Positions 1 to 8,470 of a stretch of DNA of 64,000 nt are shown here, piece by piece. Under the pieces are notes generated by a model. That model searched no databases and was not told where the DNA came from. It was given only the letters and a program-made list of their open reading frames with translations. This DNA comes from Saccharothrix espanaensis DSM 44229. Lineage in GTDB: Bacteria > Actinomycetota > Actinomycetes > Mycobacteriales > Pseudonocardiaceae. The stretch is taken from assembly GCF_000328705.1 (NCBI RefSeq), contig NC_019673.1:5518001-5582000 (forward strand), in the 5' to 3' direction. Every line of letters begins with the position of its first letter. Position 1 is the stretch's first letter. The translations under genes and the position numbers were made by a program.

Positions 1-656
1 GTCTCGCCCAGGCGGTAGTAGTACTGGGGCCGGTCGGCCAGGACCGCCGCCGGGTAGCCGCTGAGCTCGGCGGTCCGCCAGCTCGCGGCGGTGGCGGTGG
101 TGTCGGTGAAGCCGGCTCGGGCCGTGGTCACGCCCACCGTGATGAGCACGACCAGTGCCGTCCCGGCGGCCACGGCCTGTCTGGTCGAGCGTGGTCCCGG
201 GCCGAACGCGCCGGCCGTGAGCAGCGACAGCGCGCCCGCCGTGGCGATCAGCGGCAGCCAGCGGCCCTCCCCGGCCCACGTGAGCGGGTAGCCGACCCAC
301 GGCACGCGCAACCGGGCCAGGCCGAGCACGTCGTCGACCGGTACCGCGGTGGGGTCCGGGTCGGCGTTGGCGTCGCCCTTGGTCACCAGCGTCCGGTCGG
401 TGTTCACCGCCAGCACCCGGTGCAGCAGCCTGCGGTCCTGCGGGCCGGGGTCGGTGAACAGGATCACCTGCCCGGCGGCGACGGCGTCCCCCGCGATCGG
501 CGACGCCGCCACGACGTCACCCCGGTCGATCCGCGGGGCCATCGAGCCCGAGACGATCGCGGTGCTGTGCCACCCGATCAGCGGCGGCACCAGCGACCAC
601 AGCACGAGGCCGACCACGACGCCGAGCACCGCGCGGCAGACCGCCCTCCCGACCAC
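1..656 (-). CDS. Signal peptidase I, S26B/SipW-like, C-terminus off the window
   Basis: A membrane signal peptidase that would cleave exported proteins on the outer face of the membrane. After the GTG start come a hydrophobic segment (GLVLWSLVPPLIG) and the catalytic-serine motif SGSMAPRIDRGDVV. The later HRVLAV carries the probable second catalytic residue, a histidine, as in the archaeal/SipW-type S26B branch rather than the Ser-Lys type. Two further hydrophobic stretches follow. The visible end (YYYRLGE) looks like the start of a LamG/concanavalin-like domain, so a C-terminal extension probably continues past the edge. GTG at 656 is the first possible start in this frame, which is closed upstream at about 796. 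The gene lies 79 bp downstream of a SipW-type substrate on the same strand, so the two are probably co-transcribed. Confidence 0.8.
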   Translation of the reverse strand, partial: MVGRAVCRAVLGVVVGLVLWSLVPPLIGWHSTAIVSGSMAPRIDRGDVVAASPIAGDAVAAGQVILFTDPGPQDRRLLHRVLAVNTDRTLVTKGDANADPDPTAVPVDDVLGLARLRVPWVGYPLTWAGEGRWLPLIATAGALSLLTAGAFGPGPRSTRQAVAAGTALVVLITVGVTTARAGFTDTTATAASWRTAELSGYPAAVLADRPQYYYRLGE

Positions 657-735
657 GGCGGGCCAGGGGTCGGGGGTCTGTCGCGCGGTGCTCTCGCGGT
701 GTCGGATGGTCGACCTCGCCTGGTTCGCGGTCCGG

Positions 736-1314
736 TCAGGACGTGGTCTCGGCGGCCCAGGTGAAGGTGACGCCGGTGTTCTTGCCCATCAGGTCGGTGG
801 TGTCACCGGTGGGGGCGAAGGTGTAGCCGATGCGGAAGGTCTTGGCCCCCGAGCCCGGCGTCTGGTAGCCGAGCACGCCGTTGGCGTACGAGCCGATGGC
901 GTCGAAGTCGGCCAGCGTGCCGGCCCACTGCGCGTTCTGGTCCGGCGTGAACGACGCGCCGGAGCCCGTGCCGCGCTGGATGGTCAGGGTGATGTTGCGG
1001 GCCAGGCTACCGGTCGGCTCGACCGGGGACGTGGCGAACATCCGGATGTCCGAGGCGTAATCACCCGTGTAGGTGACAACGACGTCCTTGCTGTCGGTGG
1101 TGTTGGGCGCCAGCTTGTCCACCGCGAAGACCGCCCGGCCCTCGTGGTCGTTGGTCAGGTCGATCGTGCCGGTGCTCCACGAGTTCGACCCGGTCGAGGT
1201 CTGCGCGGAGAAGGCGGCCTGCGACGCGACCAGCACGAGCACGCCGGACAACAGGATTCCCAGCGGTGCCGCTGCGTATCGGACGATGGCCTTGGCCCGG
1301 GTCGACTTGATCAT
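736..1314 (-). CDS. SipW-dependent-type (TasA/camelysin-like) exported protein
   Basis: A 192-residue secreted protein. It has a long N-terminal signal (residues about 12-36: AAPLGILLSGVLVLVASQAA) ending near AFSAQT, the usual SipW-type context. A single beta-rich domain follows with the 'W-S-T-G-T-I-D-L' strand and 'V-T-Y-T-G-D-Y-A-S-D-I-R' typical of TasA/camelysin (M73-like) proteins. No metalloprotease motif is visible, so 'peptidase M73' would be a family label only. The start is ATG, with GGAGGG 9 nt upstream. The downstream S26B-type peptidase on the same strand is its likely processing enzyme. Fibre formation is inferred from TasA and not shown here. Confidence 0.72.
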   Translation of the reverse strand: MIKSTRAKAIVRYAAAPLGILLSGVLVLVASQAAFSAQTSTGSNSWSTGTIDLTNDHEGRAVFAVDKLAPNTTDSKDVVVTYTGDYASDIRMFATSPVEPTGSLARNITLTIQRGTGSGASFTPDQNAQWAGTLADFDAIGSYANGVLGYQTPGSGAKTFRIGYTFAPTGDTTDLMGKNTGVTFTWAAETTS

Positions 1315-1584
1315 AACGCTCTTTCCCTCCGAAGACTGGCGAATCTCATCCTAAGTGGAGGAACGCGCGAGCGAGCCGATCCGTACGCCAGGTCACCAGT
1401 GACGTGGCGCACCGTGTCCCGGACCACCGCCGCACTACTTTCCTTGCATGATCAGGAATTTCCGAGTTCAAAAGATCCACAATGGACGAATGATCCACAC
1501 CACCCGGCCGATACCCCGGACGGCCGCGATCGAGTTCGACAACCGGCACACCCGCGGGCAACCCCGGACCGCGCCGGGAGGGGC
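1315..1584. other. Intergenic region, no gene seen
   Basis: The space between the minus-strand SipW-substrate gene and the plus-strand ABC exporter promoter. On the minus strand a TAGGAT-like -10 lies just upstream of the SipW-substrate gene (around 1350). No reading frame with actinomycete codon bias was seen. Confidence 0.4.
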
Positions 1585-1629
1585 TTGCGTCGCCGCTAGT
1601 CAGTGCTACTATCTACCGGTAGTCAGTGC
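1585..1629 (+). promoter_or_regulatory. Promoter with overlapping palindromic operator for the ABC exporter
   Basis: The -35-like TTGCGT (1585-1590) and -10-like TACTAT (1607-1612) are separated by 16 bp. The -10 and transcription-start region overlaps the perfect 10-bp palindrome CTACCGGTAG (1613-1622), which sits in a weaker 20-bp symmetry (1608-1627). The 10-mer TAGTCAGTGC occurs twice, at 1597-1606 and 1620-1629, 23 bp apart. This layout suggests a repressor site (TetR or MarR style), but no such regulator is adjacent. The start codon lies 67 bp downstream. Confidence 0.55.
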
Positions 1630-1695
1630 CACTCAGTAGATGGCCTCGGCGGCCGGTCCAGAGCGCGCCGGAGAAGCGGATGGGAAGACCCACTC

Positions 1696-2505
1696 ATGAC
1701 AGCCAGGACAGCCATCGGGCCCGTGATCCACGTGCGGGGCCTGGAGAAGTCGTACAAAGAACTGAAGGTGCTCCGCGGCGTCGACTTCGACGTGGCGCGG
1801 GGCAGCGTCTTCGCCCTGCTCGGATCGAACGGCGCGGGCAAGACCACGGTCGTGAATATCCTGTCCACCCTGCTCAAGGCCGACGCGGGCACCGCCGGCG
1901 TGCACGGCTTCGACGTCGCCACGCAGGCCGCCGACGTGCGCGAGTCGATCAGCCTCACCGGGCAGTTCGCCGCCGTCGACGAGATCCTCAGCGGGCGGGA
2001 GAACCTCGTCCTGATCGCCCGGCTGCGCCACCTGGGGGACGCCGGCCGGATCGCGGACGACCTGCTGGCGCGCTTCTCGCTGACCGACGCGGGCGGGCGG
2101 AAGGTCTCGACGTACTCCGGTGGCATGCGCCGCCGCCTGGACATCGCGATGAGCCTCATCGGGAACCCGCCGGTGATCTTCCTCGACGAGCCGACCACCG
2201 GGCTCGACCCGCAGGCCCGCCTCGAGGTGTGGCAGGCGATCCGCGGGCTCGCCGAGGCCGGCACGACCGTCCTGCTCACCACCCAGTACCTGGACGAGGC
2301 CGAACAGCTCGCCGACCGGATCGCGATCCTCCACGAGGGCCGGATCCTGGTCGACGGCACCCTCGCCGAGCTCAAGCGACTGCTCCCGGCCGCCAAGGTC
2401 GAGTACGTCGAGAAGCAGCCGACCCTGGAGGACGTCTTCCTGACCCTCGTCGGTGCCGCGGGCAACGCGCCCACGTCGGAACACGCGAGCGAGGACCGGT
2501 CATGA
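1696..2505 (+). CDS. DrrA-like ABC transporter ATPase
   Basis: The cytoplasmic ATPase of an antibiotic/daunorubicin-type ABC exporter, 269 residues. Visible motifs in order are Walker A (GSNGAGKT), the signature (YSGGMRRRLDIA), Walker B (VIFLDEPTTGLD) and the H-loop region (LLTTQYLDEAEQLADRI). The C-terminal TLEDVFLTL is typical of DrrA-type subunits. The ATG at 1696 follows a GGAAG-type ribosome site. The gene overlaps the permease by ATGA, so the two form a translationally coupled pair of the DrrAB type. Substrate unknown. Expression is probably controlled by the palindromic operator just upstream. Confidence 0.9.
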   Translation: MTARTAIGPVIHVRGLEKSYKELKVLRGVDFDVARGSVFALLGSNGAGKTTVVNILSTLLKADAGTAGVHGFDVATQAADVRESISLTGQFAAVDEILSGRENLVLIARLRHLGDAGRIADDLLARFSLTDAGGRKVSTYSGGMRRRLDIAMSLIGNPPVIFLDEPTTGLDPQARLEVWQAIRGLAEAGTTVLLTTQYLDEAEQLADRIAILHEGRILVDGTLAELKRLLPAAKVEYVEKQPTLEDVFLTLVGAAGNAPTSEHASEDRS

Positions 2506-3263
2506 CCAAGCGCTTCCTCAGCGACACGGCCGTCCTGCTGGGACGGTCCCTGCGGCACATCACCCGCAGCCTGGACACCATCATCACCACCGCGATCATG
2601 CCGATCGCCTTCATGCTGATGTTCGTCTACGTGTTCGGCGGCGCGATCAGGTCCGGGTCTGACCCGTACGTGAACTACCTGCTGCCCGGCATCCTGGTCA
2701 TCACGGTCGCCTCGGGCATCTCCTACACCGCGTTCCGGCTCTTCCAGGACATGAGGAGCGGCATCTTCGAACGCTTCCAGTCCATGCCGATCGCGCGCTC
2801 GGCGGTGCTCTGGGCGCACGTGCTGACCTCGTTGGTCGCCAACCTGCTGTCGATCGCGGTCGTCGTGCTCGTCGCCCTGCTCATGGGCTTCCGCTCGGGC
2901 GCGGGCGTGCCGGCGTGGCTCGCCGTGGCCGGCATCCTGGTCCTGTTCACCCTGGCGCTGACGTGGCTCGCCGTCATCCCCGGCCTCACCGCGAAGTCCG
3001 TCGACGGCGCGAGCGCGTTCTCCTACCCGCTCATCTTCCTGCCCTTCCTCAGCTCGGCCTTCGTGCCCACCGACACCATGCCCGGCCCGGTGCGCGCCTT
3101 CGCCGAGCACCAGCCCGTGACGTCGATCGTCAACGCCATCCGCGACCTGTACACCGAACAGCCGGTCGGCACCGACATCTGGATCGCCCTCGCGTGGTGC
3201 GTCGGCATCCTCCTGGTCGCCTATGCCTTCGCCACGATGACCTACCGCCGCAAGATCTCCTGA
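2502..3263 (+). CDS. DrrB-like ABC-2 type permease
   Basis: The membrane partner of the preceding ATPase, 253 residues. It has the six-helix ABC-2 permease pattern: a cytoplasmic N-terminus, a first helix around residues 27-50 (MPIAFMLMFVYVFGG), the conserved loop with RSGIFERFQSMPIARS (the coupling-helix region), helices through residues 115-205, and a last helix before the terminal RRKIS. It starts with ATG overlapping the ATPase stop codon. Its own stop codon lies inside a hairpin shared with the convergent regulator. The neighbourhood shows no biosynthetic genes, so self-resistance versus general detoxification cannot be decided. Confidence 0.88.
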   Translation: MTKRFLSDTAVLLGRSLRHITRSLDTIITTAIMPIAFMLMFVYVFGGAIRSGSDPYVNYLLPGILVITVASGISYTAFRLFQDMRSGIFERFQSMPIARSAVLWAHVLTSLVANLLSIAVVVLVALLMGFRSGAGVPAWLAVAGILVLFTLALTWLAVIPGLTAKSVDGASAFSYPLIFLPFLSSAFVPTDTMPGPVRAFAEHQPVTSIVNAIRDLYTEQPVGTDIWIALAWCVGILLVAYAFATMTYRRKIS

Positions 3264-3285
3264 CCGCGGCACGTGCGGCGGTCAG
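3260..3285. terminator. Bidirectional hairpin terminator
   Basis: Arms CTGACCGC (3260-3267) and GCGGTCAG (3278-3285) around a 10-nt loop. The stop codons of the two convergent genes (3261-3263 plus, 3282-3284 minus) lie within the arms. There is no U-tract, as is common in actinomycetes. Confidence 0.6.
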
Positions 3286-4478
3286 CCCCAGACGTCGGCG
3301 AGGACGCAGGCCACGGCGGTGGCCAAGACGCGGACGCCACGGGGTGAACCGGGGTCGATGCCGGTCAGCTCCCTGGCCCGGCGCAGCCGGTAGTCCAGGG
3401 TGCGGGTGTGGATGCACAGCGACCTCGCGGTGTGCAGCCGGTTGAAGTCGTTGCGGTAGTAGCAGTCCAAAGTGGACACCAGGTCCGGGCCGGCCGCGAG
3501 CAGGCGCGCGATCTCGCGCAGCCACTGGTCGACCGGCGGCAGGTGGGCGACGGCGAGTTCCACGAACACGTCCGCCACGCCGTGCATCCGGCGCGGCACG
3601 GCCGCCATCGGGGCGAACCTGGCGGCCTGCCGCGCCGAGGCGGCGGCTTCGGCCAACCCGCCCAGCCGCCCACCGGCGCAGCCCACCGCGCAGGGCACGC
3701 CGAGCGCTGCGGCGAAGTCCCGGACGACCGCGAGCGCCGAGCCGACCGGTCCGCTGCCCTCGGCCGCCGCCGGCAGCCACGGCGGGACGAGCCCGACGGC
3801 GGGGACCAAGGCGACGAACTCCGCCGGCACCGCCCAGCTCAGCGGGACCTGGTGGCACTTGAACAGCTGCTCGACGACCCCGCCGGCCGCGGGCAGCGGA
3901 CCGGTCGGCTCGGCCAGCCGGACCACCACCACGGTGTAGTGCTCCGAAAGCCGCACGCCCAGCGCGCTCGCCACGTGCTGGGCCATCTCGTCGTCGGCGA
4001 GCAGCATCCGCGCGAGCTGCTGCACGCGTTCGGCCACTGGCAGGAAGCTCTTCTGCCCCTCCATGAAGCCGTCGAAGTAGGCGCGGGTGCCGGTCTCGCC
4101 CTGGGCGCTGAACCAGCCGACCAGCCGGAGCAGGTCGTTCAGGTCGTTCGGCCCAGTGGCGTCCTGCATCTCCTGCATCATCAGCGTCGCGTGCAGCGTC
4201 ACGACCTGTCGTGCCGAGACCGGCGAGACGCCCTGCGCTCCCCGCTCGGTGCCGATCGCGGCGATGCGGGCGCAGTCCTGCTCGGTCATCGGCCGGTCGT
4301 CCGACGCCAAGGACGCCGTGATGCGCCGGAACCACACCGCGTAGTCCAGCATGGCGGCCCGCGAGCGCGGGTTGTCCGCCGCCACCCGGTACTCGGGCAA
4401 CTCGCGGCTGTAGACGACGATCTCGTTGCGCGCGTTGGTCTCCGCCCGCCTGTGCAAGGCGTGGAAAAGCGCCCTCAT
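3282..4478 (-). CDS. PucR/CdaR-type transcriptional regulator
   Basis: A cytoplasmic DNA-binding regulator of about 398 residues. The C-terminus carries the PucR-family helix-turn-helix with the characteristic spacing: YYRNDFNRLHTARSLCIH, then TRTLDYRLRRARELTGID. The central part (residues about 170-290) looks like the GGDEF-like fold common in this family, and the N-terminus is an all-helical sensory region. Two GTG codons precede the chosen ATG at 4478. ATG is preferred because GGGGA then sits 6 nt upstream. Target and ligand cannot be deduced. It is convergent to the ABC exporter and divergent from the secreted RTX-like gene. Confidence 0.78.
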   Translation of the reverse strand: MRALFHALHRRAETNARNEIVVYSRELPEYRVAADNPRSRAAMLDYAVWFRRITASLASDDRPMTEQDCARIAAIGTERGAQGVSPVSARQVVTLHATLMMQEMQDATGPNDLNDLLRLVGWFSAQGETGTRAYFDGFMEGQKSFLPVAERVQQLARMLLADDEMAQHVASALGVRLSEHYTVVVVRLAEPTGPLPAAGGVVEQLFKCHQVPLSWAVPAEFVALVPAVGLVPPWLPAAAEGSGPVGSALAVVRDFAAALGVPCAVGCAGGRLGGLAEAAASARQAARFAPMAAVPRRMHGVADVFVELAVAHLPPVDQWLREIARLLAAGPDLVSTLDCYYRNDFNRLHTARSLCIHTRTLDYRLRRARELTGIDPGSPRGVRVLATAVACVLADVWG

Positions 4479-4731
4479 CACCACTCCCCGCCTGTGGCGG
4501 CCTCACTCGGACATGCAGACCCTAGTGAGGATTCGCGCGCCGGTACCGAAATCCCTCCTGCCGGCGGCACGGGATGGGCCTGCCGGCGGTATCGGGGCGC
4601 GGTATTTGCGGGAAATGACAACGCGGCCGGCATCGCCGGACCTCCGGTGTCGCGGATTCACGACGCGCCGCCCTCGCGCCGGCTGACACGCTGACCGCCC
4701 CGAACCACCGTCACGTCCCGGAAGGACCCGA

Positions 4732-5241
4732 ATGCTCCGCTCAAGACTCAGCCGCGGGCCAGTGGTGTTCGCAGGCGTCCTCGTCGTCGTCACCGCGATG
4801 CTCACCGCGGTCGGCCCGGCCGCCGCCACGCCTCCCCCCACCAACACCTGCAACGACCCGCTCACCGGAGTGGACTTCCTGGCCTCCTGGACGGGCACGC
4901 CCGGCCCCGACGTCGTCTGGGCGCAGCCCGGCGCGGTGCTGCGCGCCGGCGCGGGCGACGACTCGGTGTTCTCCGAGATCGCCGGCCCGACCGCGATCAC
5001 CTGCCTCGGCGACGGTGCCGACACCTTCGACCACAGCGACCTGCAACAGACGTCGGTGGGCTACTTCCGGGTCCGCGGCGAGAACGGCAACGACCACATC
5101 ACCGGCGGCACCGGCAACGACGTCCTGGTCGGCGGAGCGGACAACGACACCCTGGTCGGCGGCCCCGGGCAGGACCGGGTCGACGGCGGGCCCGGCGTCG
5201 ACCGGTGCGACGCCGAGGTGGAGGTCAACTGCGAGTTCTGA
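4732..5241 (+). CDS. Secreted Ca-binding (RTX/hemolysin-type repeat) protein
   Basis: A 169-residue secreted protein. An N-terminal signal (GPVVFAGVLVVVTAMLTAVG, ending near AAATPP) precedes a short region with Cys residues and then nonapeptide GGxGxDxLx-type repeats, for example GENGNDHITGGTGND and GGADNDTLVGGPGQD. The repeats predict a small calcium-binding parallel beta roll. The final VDRCDAEVEVNCEF can pair two cysteines, a capping feature seen in actinomycete proteins of this type. It starts at ATG with GGAAGG upstream. Unlike RTX toxins it has no C-terminal type I secretion signal; the Sec-type signal implies export by the general route. Function unknown. Confidence 0.8.
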   Translation: MLRSRLSRGPVVFAGVLVVVTAMLTAVGPAAATPPPTNTCNDPLTGVDFLASWTGTPGPDVVWAQPGAVLRAGAGDDSVFSEIAGPTAITCLGDGADTFDHSDLQQTSVGYFRVRGENGNDHITGGTGNDVLVGGADNDTLVGGPGQDRVDGGPGVDRCDAEVEVNCEF

Positions 5242-5295
5242 CCCGCGGTCGCGCACCCGTTCCCCCCGAGGCTCGGGCGCGTGACCGCCGGCCGC

Positions 5296-5335
5296 GTGAC
5301 GCCGGTCCGGGCGCGCTGACCCGGACCGGCGTCAC
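5296..5335 (+). terminator. Strong hairpin terminator
   Basis: A perfect 15-bp stem, GTGACGCCGGTCCGG (5296-5310) with its complement (5321-5335), and a 10-nt loop, 54 bp past the RTX-like gene stop. Confidence 0.75.
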
Positions 5336-5496
5336 GGGGTGGTTGCCCCCGGGCCGCCGGACCGCAGTTGTGCGCGTTCCGGTGGCCCGGTCGGCGTAAT
5401 TCGGCGCTGAGTTCACCCGGAGACCCGACCGGACGGTTCACGTGAGGTTTTCTGGAAGGGGGTTCCGGCGCGGTCGTCGACGAGGGGCAGGCGCGA

Positions 5497-8310
5497 GTGG
5501 CTCAGGAAGCTTCGGGCGGTTCGGCCTTCCGCGGCCTGCGCGGTGCGGTGTCGGTGATCGGCAAGTTGCTGGACCGGCCGAGGTGGACCCGGGTTCCGCG
5601 GGCGGGCCTGCGCGGGGACCGGCCGCTGCCGCTCATCTGCCTCATCGGCGAACCGGCGGGTGACGGCGTGCTCGCCGCGCTCGCCCAGCGGGTCGACGCC
5701 GTCGCCCCGCCCAAGGTGCTGTTCGCGAAGGTCGACGCCGACACCGACGACGCCCGCGGGCCGCGGCCGGGCGCGGACCCCGCGCGGCTGGAACCGCCGC
5801 TCGTGCCGCTGCTCAACGTCGTGCGGGACCGGTTGGCCGAAGACCGGTTCGGCAACCAGCGGATGCGGCGGTTCCGCTACTTCACCCTGGTGGACACGTT
5901 GACCAGACAACCGCCGGCGGAGGACGTGGGCCGGCGGCGGTCGGTGGCGGACGACCTGGCGGCCGCGTGGAGCGGTCGCCGGTCGGACCCGCGCCAGGAC
6001 CGGGTCGACGCCGGCGCGAGCGTGCGCGCGGCGCTGCCGTCGTGGGCGCAGGTCTTCGTGGCCGTCCTGGTGGCCTGGCACCGGCCGGTGCGGTACTGGC
6101 TGTGGTCGCACCGGGTGTGGCCGTCCGGCTCGGAGCCCCGGTGGTTGATGCGGCAGCGGTTCATGGTGCCCGGCCACTCGTCGAGCTTCCTCGGGTTCGC
6201 CGAGCGGCTGATCGCCCGGCGGGACGAGAACCTGGACGAGTTGAAGAAGCTGCTCGTGCACGCTTTCCTCCAAGACCTCCGGATCGCCTACGGCTCGGGC
6301 ACGGTCCGCCTGCGGCGGTGGCGGCGCACCGCCTACCCGCTGCTGCTGCTGGACGACCTGACCGACGCCAACGGCGGGTGGGAGCTGCTGCGCCTGATCA
6401 ACGACGTGCGCAACGAGTCGACCGAGCACGACCCGCTGCTGGTCGTGGCACGCGCGGCGCGGCTGCCCGCGTGGATGCCGCAGCGGCGGCTCGAACCGGT
6501 GCACACCATCGAGGCCGAGTTCGTCAACTGGGTCGACGGGCTCCCCGCCCGCCGCCAGTCCTTGAGCCGTGACGCGCGTTTCATCGCCGTCCGGATGCCC
6601 GCCGCGGACGAACCACCCGTCCCCGACGACCTGTCCGCGTGGTCCGCCGCGCAGTTCCGGCCCCGGCCGGTCCCCCTTCTGGCCCGCCGATCGGTACTGG
6701 CGTCGACCCTCGTCGTCGTGCTCGCGGCGGCCGCGCTGGTCGGCGGGCCGTGGCTGTGGCAGGGCATCGCGGGCGACTGCCTGCCGTCGCCGCGTGCCGG
6801 GGTGGCCGTGCGGTGGATCGCGGACGCGCGCAGCGGCGAGTGCCTCGGCTACAGCGACAGCGCCGCCCAGGTGTTCGGCGACAACGAGCGCATGGTGGCG
6901 GCCGAGCGGGCCATCTTCGAACTCAACGAGACCGCCGAGCGGCTGCACTCGGTGGACCCGGAGCGGCCGTTGGTCAGCCTCGTCTACTTCGCGGAGTTCA
7001 CCAACCCGCAGGGCGAGCTGGGGTCCGCCGACTCCATCACCGAGCAGCTGACCGGTGTGCTCCTCCAGCAGGCCGAGCGCAACATCCCCAGCGACCACAA
7101 CGGTCCCCTGCTGCGCGTGGTCCTCGCGAACGGCGGCTACGAGATGGGCCGGGCGCGCTGGGTCGTGGACGAGTTCCTGGCCCCGCTGTTCGAGCGGGAC
7201 GACTCGCTGATGGGCGTGATCGGGATGGGGCGCACGGTGGACCCGGTGGAGAGCGCCATCGGCGTGCTCGGCGACCTCGGCGTCCCGGTCGTGGCCACCA
7301 CGCTGACCGGGGCGGACCTGGCCGGGCGGTCCCCGATGTACTTCCAGCTCGTCGCGGGCAACGCCGCCCAGGCGCGGGTGGTGAAGGCGTACGCGAAGCG
7401 GGAGGGCAAGGCGATCGACGTCTACCAGCCCGAGGACGTCGACGGCGACGGGTACCTCCGGTCGCTGCGCCACGAGATGGCCCGGACCGACGAGGCGGCG
7501 GAGCCGCCGAAGCCGGGGTTCGTGTCGTGGGGCAGCGAGGTGACGTCGGTGAAACCGCTCTGCGGCACCGACCGGATCGCCTTCTTCGCCGGCCGCCAGG
7601 CGGACTTCGACGGGTTCTTCGACCGGGTGCTCGCCGAGTGCGCGCCGCACCTGCGGCCGACCGTCCTCGGTGCCGACACGGTGGCCCGCTTCGTCGCCCA
7701 GGCCGACAAGCGCGACACCCCCTCCTACGCCGGAATACCGGTCCTGTTCGTGTCACTCGGCGGCCAGGTCGTGCTGGACAACCGGGCGTGCCTGGCAGGC
7801 CCCGCACCCGCCTCGTCCACGCCGCCGGCCTCGGAGCCCGCGCCAGTCGCCAAGTCCACCGCGCCGGCGACCGTGTGCTCGCTCATGCGCTACCTGCGCG
7901 ACCCGGCCGAACGCCACGGCGAGGCGTGGCGGGCCTTCGGCGCGGCGATGAACCCGAACAACGTGCCGTGGATCGGCGAACGGGTCGGGATCGCCTACGA
8001 CAGCGCGGGCATCTTCGTCCACGCCGTGACGCGCAACCAGAACGCCCGCACCCGGATCGACTCCTCCGGCCGTGCCCCCAACCGGGCCGCGATCTCCCAC
8101 GAACTGCTGGAGATGTCGTGCCCGAAGCAACCCGACGCACCACGCGGCGGCTGCTACACCGGCGCGTCCGGGGTGATCGACTTCCACGAGAGCCGGTCCG
8201 GCGACTCCCGTCCGGTGACCATCCTCAGGCTCGCCGACGTCAAGAACCTCACCGAACCCCCGACCTGCGTCTACGTGGAACCCGCCGACCCGGCCCTCTG
8301 CCCCGGCTGA
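5497..8310 (+). CDS. Membrane-anchored PBP-like receptor fused to a degenerate NTPase domain
   Basis: A 937-residue bitopic protein. Residues 1-390 are cytoplasmic and NTPase-like: a P-loop-like strand (LICLIGEPAGDG) that lacks the Walker A GK[ST], and a Walker-B-like strand (YPLLLLDDL, about residue 280). One transmembrane helix follows (about 397-420: SVLASTLVVVLAAAALVGG). The outer part (about 430-770) resembles a type-I periplasmic binding protein: GVIGMGRTVDPVESAI, then GVPVVATTLTGADL. A Thr/Pro-rich linker (about 768-790) leads to a Cys-containing C-terminal domain. The start is GTG with GAGGGG upstream. This is the reverse of a transporter-linked PBP: a sensor tied to an intracellular, probably catalytically dead, NTPase module. 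Ligand and partner unknown; no transporter genes are adjacent. Confidence 0.65.
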   Translation: MAQEASGGSAFRGLRGAVSVIGKLLDRPRWTRVPRAGLRGDRPLPLICLIGEPAGDGVLAALAQRVDAVAPPKVLFAKVDADTDDARGPRPGADPARLEPPLVPLLNVVRDRLAEDRFGNQRMRRFRYFTLVDTLTRQPPAEDVGRRRSVADDLAAAWSGRRSDPRQDRVDAGASVRAALPSWAQVFVAVLVAWHRPVRYWLWSHRVWPSGSEPRWLMRQRFMVPGHSSSFLGFAERLIARRDENLDELKKLLVHAFLQDLRIAYGSGTVRLRRWRRTAYPLLLLDDLTDANGGWELLRLINDVRNESTEHDPLLVVARAARLPAWMPQRRLEPVHTIEAEFVNWVDGLPARRQSLSRDARFIAVRMPAADEPPVPDDLSAWSAAQFRPRPVPLLARRSVLASTLVVVLAAAALVGGPWLWQGIAGDCLPSPRAGVAVRWIADARSGECLGYSDSAAQVFGDNERMVAAERAIFELNETAERLHSVDPERPLVSLVYFAEFTNPQGELGSADSITEQLTGVLLQQAERNIPSDHNGPLLRVVLANGGYEMGRARWVVDEFLAPLFERDDSLMGVIGMGRTVDPVESAIGVLGDLGVPVVATTLTGADLAGRSPMYFQLVAGNAAQARVVKAYAKREGKAIDVYQPEDVDGDGYLRSLRHEMARTDEAAEPPKPGFVSWGSEVTSVKPLCGTDRIAFFAGRQADFDGFFDRVLAECAPHLRPTVLGADTVARFVAQADKRDTPSYAGIPVLFVSLGGQVVLDNRACLAGPAPASSTPPASEPAPVAKSTAPATVCSLMRYLRDPAERHGEAWRAFGAAMNPNNVPWIGERVGIAYDSAGIFVHAVTRNQNARTRIDSSGRAPNRAAISHELLEMSCPKQPDAPRGGCYTGASGVIDFHESRSGDSRPVTILRLADVKNLTEPPTCVYVEPADPALCPG

Positions 8311-8470
8311 CCCCGGCGAGCGGACCGGCGACGGGATCGCCCTTTGAGCGGCGTTGCGGCAGTGGTTCGAGGACGTGGCCGCGTATCGCCCCGAACACGT
8401 TCGAGTCGTACGAGATGTACTACCGCCGCGTATGGCGCAAGTCGCACGCCGCTCGTCGCTGATAGGTGCG
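8311..8470. other. Short convergent intergenic region
   Basis: A 160-bp space between two convergent genes. No convincing gene or hairpin was seen. Confidence 0.4.

Noticed and set aside
349..1599. Long open frame on the plus strand (416 codons)
   Set aside because: It is antisense to the signal peptidase and the TasA-like gene, both of which carry recognisable motifs; its own translation has none.
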